This document shows, piece by piece, positions 4,955 to 6,227 of a DNA stretch of 6,227 bases; the first letter of the stretch is position 1, and every line of letters begins with the position of its first letter. Location: positions 1 through 6,227 of the forward strand of contig JAVVGK010000102.1 of assembly GCA_032249175.1 (NCBI GenBank), given 5' to 3'. The notes beneath the pieces are model-generated. The model ran no database searches. It was not told where the DNA came from and worked only from the letters and a program-made list of their open reading frames with translations. This DNA comes from DSFT01 sp032249175 (GTDB lineage Bacteria > Hydrothermota > Hydrothermia > LBFQ01 > DSFT01). Both the position numbers and the translations under genes were made by a program.

Positions 4955-6227
4955 ACTCTAACCTCCCCTGCTATTTTCCTACAAATTAAAAGCAAATTAG
5001 CAAAGTTGTAAATATCAAGCTCATTAAACCATTTCAAAATCTCCTCTTCAAAGAACTTTTTAATTACATTTTTATCTCCAACCTTTCTGAAAAATACTCT
5101 TTCAAGTTCTGATTTTAGAATTTCTCTTATTTTTGAATTGTTATTTTTATCGTAAAGCTCCTCAACAATTTCAAAATAATCATAAGGAAATCTTGAAGAT
5201 ATTTCTTCATTTTTGAATTTACAAATAAGCTCATCTATAAATCCAAAAAGCTCCCAATTTCCACCGCATTCTCTTGGCTCACCACCATGACTTAAAAATC
5301 TCAAACAAAAAGCATTTTTTCCATAATGTTTTTTTGCCTTCTTTTCAGCATTATTCACTTCTTCTAATGCAAGATATAAAGGGTATTTATGATGAACAAT
5401 AACAATTCCAGCACTCATTGAAGCTTTTGGACTTAAAACTTCTTTAAATTTCTTTTGTAAATCATAAGCACATTTTAAGACTTCTTCAATTGGCAAAAAT
5501 GCCAAAACATCATCTCCTCCTGAATAAATAAGCTTTCCATAATGCTCATCTTCTACAATTTTTCTAACCTCTTCAAGAGCAAATTGAGATAATTTTCTAC
5601 TAAATGCTTGGTGAATTGACGGAGAAGTCGGATGTTTTGAGCATAAAATTTTTTGAAGACTTTCCTTATCTTTTCCTTCCGAAAATCGTATTAAAGCATC
5701 TTTTACTTTTGAGTGAATAGTATTTTCTATTTTTGGATTAAATTCACCTTTTAACCATTTGCCCATATTGTCTCCATCCATTTGTAAAATAGCATAGTAT
5801 TTTGAGGGATTGATATTTAAGTCATTTAAAAGTTCTCTTAACTTCTCCAAATTCTCTAAAAACTCCTTTAACTTCTCTGATTCATTTTCCTCAAATTGAA
5901 TTCCATATTCTTTTTCAAAGTATTCTTTTCTATAAGTTTCCTTCATAAGAAATTGTCCGTCAATATCATAAAGAGGATCACCTTTTAATTTTGGAACTGA
6001 AATAGAAAATATTCTCTTTCTCTCTAATTTATCCTTCAACGGCTTAAAAATACTATTGGCAAATTCCTTTTTAAGCTTTTCCTCTAACCTTCTCTTTTCT
6101 CCGATACTTGCCATTTCAGAAGTTGAAGGAAATTTTATCTCATCAGATAAATTAAGCTCATCTTTTATAATCCTTGGAAATAATCTTTTTGTTAAACAAA
6201 CACCACAAAGTTTTTCACCTTCTTTTA
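4951..6227 (-). CDS. cmr2: Cmr2 (Cas10), type III-B large subunit with cyclase motif, 5'-partial
   Basis: This is the large subunit of the Cmr effector complex. It binds the crRNA 5' end through its complex partners and, when target RNA pairs, makes cyclic oligoadenylates from ATP. The reading frame stays open to the window edge, giving 424 visible residues, so the N-terminus and any HD nuclease domain are outside. Visible residues 7-10 are CGVC, which looks like half of the family's zinc site. The Cmr2 signature FPSTSEMA follows at 32-39. The first palm motif, MDGDNMGKWL, is at 149-158 with its DGD codons at 5770-5778. The catalytic GGDD is at 236-239 (5509-5520), inside YSGGDDVLAF. About 185 residues follow GGDD, as expected for the C-terminal palm and D4 region. 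The Met at 6114 (MASIGEKRR) is internal, because conserved Cmr2 sequence continues upstream of it. The stop overlaps the next start as ATGA. The family call is firm; whether the HD domain is active cannot be judged. Confidence 0.97.
   Translation of the reverse strand, partial: KEGEKLCGVCLTKRLFPRIIKDELNLSDEIKFPSTSEMASIGEKRRLEEKLKKEFANSIFKPLKDKLERKRIFSISVPKLKGDPLYDIDGQFLMKETYRKEYFEKEYGIQFEENESEKLKEFLENLEKLRELLNDLNINPSKYYAILQMDGDNMGKWLKGEFNPKIENTIHSKVKDALIRFSEGKDKESLQKILCSKHPTSPSIHQAFSRKLSQFALEEVRKIVEDEHYGKLIYSGGDDVLAFLPIEEVLKCAYDLQKKFKEVLSPKASMSAGIVIVHHKYPLYLALEEVNNAEKKAKKHYGKNAFCLRFLSHGGEPRECGGNWELFGFIDELICKFKNEEISSRFPYDYFEIVEELYDKNNNSKIREILKSELERVFFRKVGDKNVIKKFFEEEILKWFNELDIYNFANLLLICRKIAGEVRV
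4961..4969 (-). promoter_or_regulatory. Shine-Dalgarno for the compact cmr1 gene
   Basis: AGGGGAGGT on the minus strand lies 6 nt before the ATG at 4954. It is built from the last cmr2 codons, which encode the end of AGEVRV. It fixes the start and indicates translational coupling with cmr2. Confidence 0.85.

Noticed and set aside
6112..6114. Met at 6114 as the start of the Cas10 gene
   Set aside because: The frame remains open to the window edge and upstream residues include CGVC and FPSTSE, both conserved Cmr2 features. The true start is outside.
1..6227. CRISPR repeat-spacer array
   Set aside because: No regularly spaced direct repeats of 24-37 bases were seen; the sequence is almost entirely coding.

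Overview
The window is an interior stretch of a type III-B (Cmr) CRISPR-Cas effector operon. The DNA is very AT-rich, and the proteins are rich in Lys, Glu, Ile and Asn. Every supportable gene lies on the minus strand, so the operon reads from high to low coordinates. Near-consensus Shine-Dalgarno sequences (AAAGGAGG, GGGGAGG) precede most starts. This suggests a low-GC bacterium, perhaps a thermophile since Cmr systems are common there, although an archaeon is not excluded. I cannot name a genus.

In transcription order the genes are: (1) cmr2/cas10, 6227 to 4951, with its 5' end outside the window; (2) a compact Cmr1-family RAMP, 4954 to 4082; (3) a Csx1-type CARF-HEPN ribonuclease, 4085 to 2784; (4) a full-size cmr1, 2761 to 1493; (5) cmr3, 1491 to 367; (6) a small EVE/PUA-like protein, 363 to 49. 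Bases 1 to 48 hold no gene I can support. No stretch over 300 bases lacks a gene. There is no CRISPR array, tRNA, rRNA, insertion sequence or convincing terminator.

The genes are packed end to end. Two junctions are ATGA stop/start overlaps and two are gaps of 1 and 3 nt. At four of the five junctions the Shine-Dalgarno of the next gene lies in the last codons of the previous one. The csx1/cmr1 junction is the exception: it has no Shine-Dalgarno, and a possible 9-codon minigene bridges it with ATGA overlaps at both ends.

Cmr2 (large subunit), Cmr1 and Cmr3 are parts of the RNA-guided, RNA-targeting Cmr complex. The GGDD cyclase motif of Cmr2 is intact, so target RNA binding should trigger synthesis of cyclic oligoadenylates. 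Csx1, encoded in the same operon, has a CARF sensor and an intact HEPN R-x4-H motif and is the expected receptor and RNase. Synthase and effector of a cyclic oligoadenylate pathway are therefore both here. Cmr4, Cmr5, Cmr6 and the CRISPR array are not in the window and may lie beyond its edges. The points most worth a second look are the compact second Cmr1, the short EVE-like gene at the operon's visible end, and the csx1/cmr1 junction.
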